NCBI GenBank assembly: GCA_002591705.1
Contig: PAAB01000035.1
Location: 26,691-40,677, forward strand
Length of the DNA stretch: 13,987 nucleotides
Reading direction: 5' to 3'
Origin: Phycisphaerae bacterium
Lineage (GTDB): Bacteria > Planctomycetota > Phycisphaerae > Phycisphaerales > SM1A02
Made by a program: the position numbers and the translations under genes. A model generated the notes under the pieces. The model was not told the DNA's origin. It worked only from the letters and a program-made list of their open reading frames with translations, and did no database searches. Within the stretch, counting starts at the first letter, position 1, and each line of letters begins with the position of its first letter. Of this stretch, positions 13,870 to 13,987 are shown in pieces.

Positions 13870-13987
13870 GGCGTGGATTCAAGCTGCGGTCCTCGCCGTT
13901 GTGGGGCTGGCGGGGGCGTCGGTCCGGGCCAGCGAGCTCTGCGGGGGTGTCGATTACGTCCTTCAGGAGTCGCTGCTGGTCGACACG
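13862..13987 (+). CDS. Start of a secreted protein, truncated by window end
   Basis: A reading frame of 42 codons opens at ATG 13862, overlapping the last 8 nt of the VCBS gene (ATGTGTAA), with GGGGAG (13850-13855) 6 nt upstream. The product begins MCKAWIQAAVLAVVGLAGAS, a clear signal peptide with probable cleavage after VRA, then SELCGGVDYVLQESLLVDT before the window ends. The overlap, ribosome-binding site and signal peptide make it a real gene, translationally coupled to the VCBS protein, so the two exported proteins may work together. Its family cannot be judged from the visible part. Confidence 0.75.
   Translation, partial: MCKAWIQAAVLAVVGLAGASVRASELCGGVDYVLQESLLVDT

Noticed and set aside
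1..13987. tRNA, rRNA, CRISPR array, insertion sequence or defence island
   Set aside because: I found no cloverleaf, regular repeat-spacer pattern, transposase-like protein or terminal-repeat pair flanked by target duplications, and no known defence domains.

Overview
The window is high-GC bacterial DNA and most likely comes from a planctomycete of the Phycisphaerae/Phycisphaerales type. Three things point there: a planctomycete-style secreted cytochrome c domain (CERCHG, then MPP and a WIRSGAP segment), a VCBS/FG-GAP protein ending in two dockerin-like calcium loops each closed by WGAC, and a large multi-HTH, degenerate sigma-70-like protein. The taxon is inferred; no rRNA is present.

Layout. 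(1) 1-3354, all plus strand: the C-terminal part of alanine racemase; a spacer with strong inverted repeats; mqnA of the futalosine menaquinone pathway, with a promoter that implies a leaderless mRNA; then, 2 nt later, a sigma-like/multi-HTH gene broken by an in-frame UAG at 3061-3063. The frame stays open for 96 codons after the UAG, and those codons hold the sigma region-4-like helix-turn-helix. (2) 3378-4497, minus strand: the rplM-rpsI ribosomal operon with a near-consensus promoter and a hairpin in its leader. (3) 4623-12310: six genes in strict strand alternation: CPBP membrane protease (+), Mrp/ApbC ATPase (-), secreted c-type cytochrome protein (+), secreted GH56-like glycosidase candidate (-), O-antigen ligase/polymerase-like protein (+) and MOP-family flippase (-). 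Every convergent pair overlaps at its 3' ends, by 11, 25 and 7 bp. (4) 12526-13987, plus strand: a secreted seven-repeat VCBS protein with a dockerin-like tail, overlapped by 8 nt by the start of another secreted protein that runs off the window.

The genes are mostly housekeeping and cell-envelope functions: peptidoglycan precursor (D-Ala), menaquinone, translation, Fe-S/P-loop, polysaccharide export and assembly, and secreted surface proteins. I see no transposase, CRISPR array, tRNA, rRNA, phage genes or recognisable defence system. The strongest leads are the UAG-interrupted sigma-like protein, the structured alr-mqnA spacer, the ribosomal leader hairpin, the Mrp homologue lacking the usual cysteines, and the GH56-like protein.
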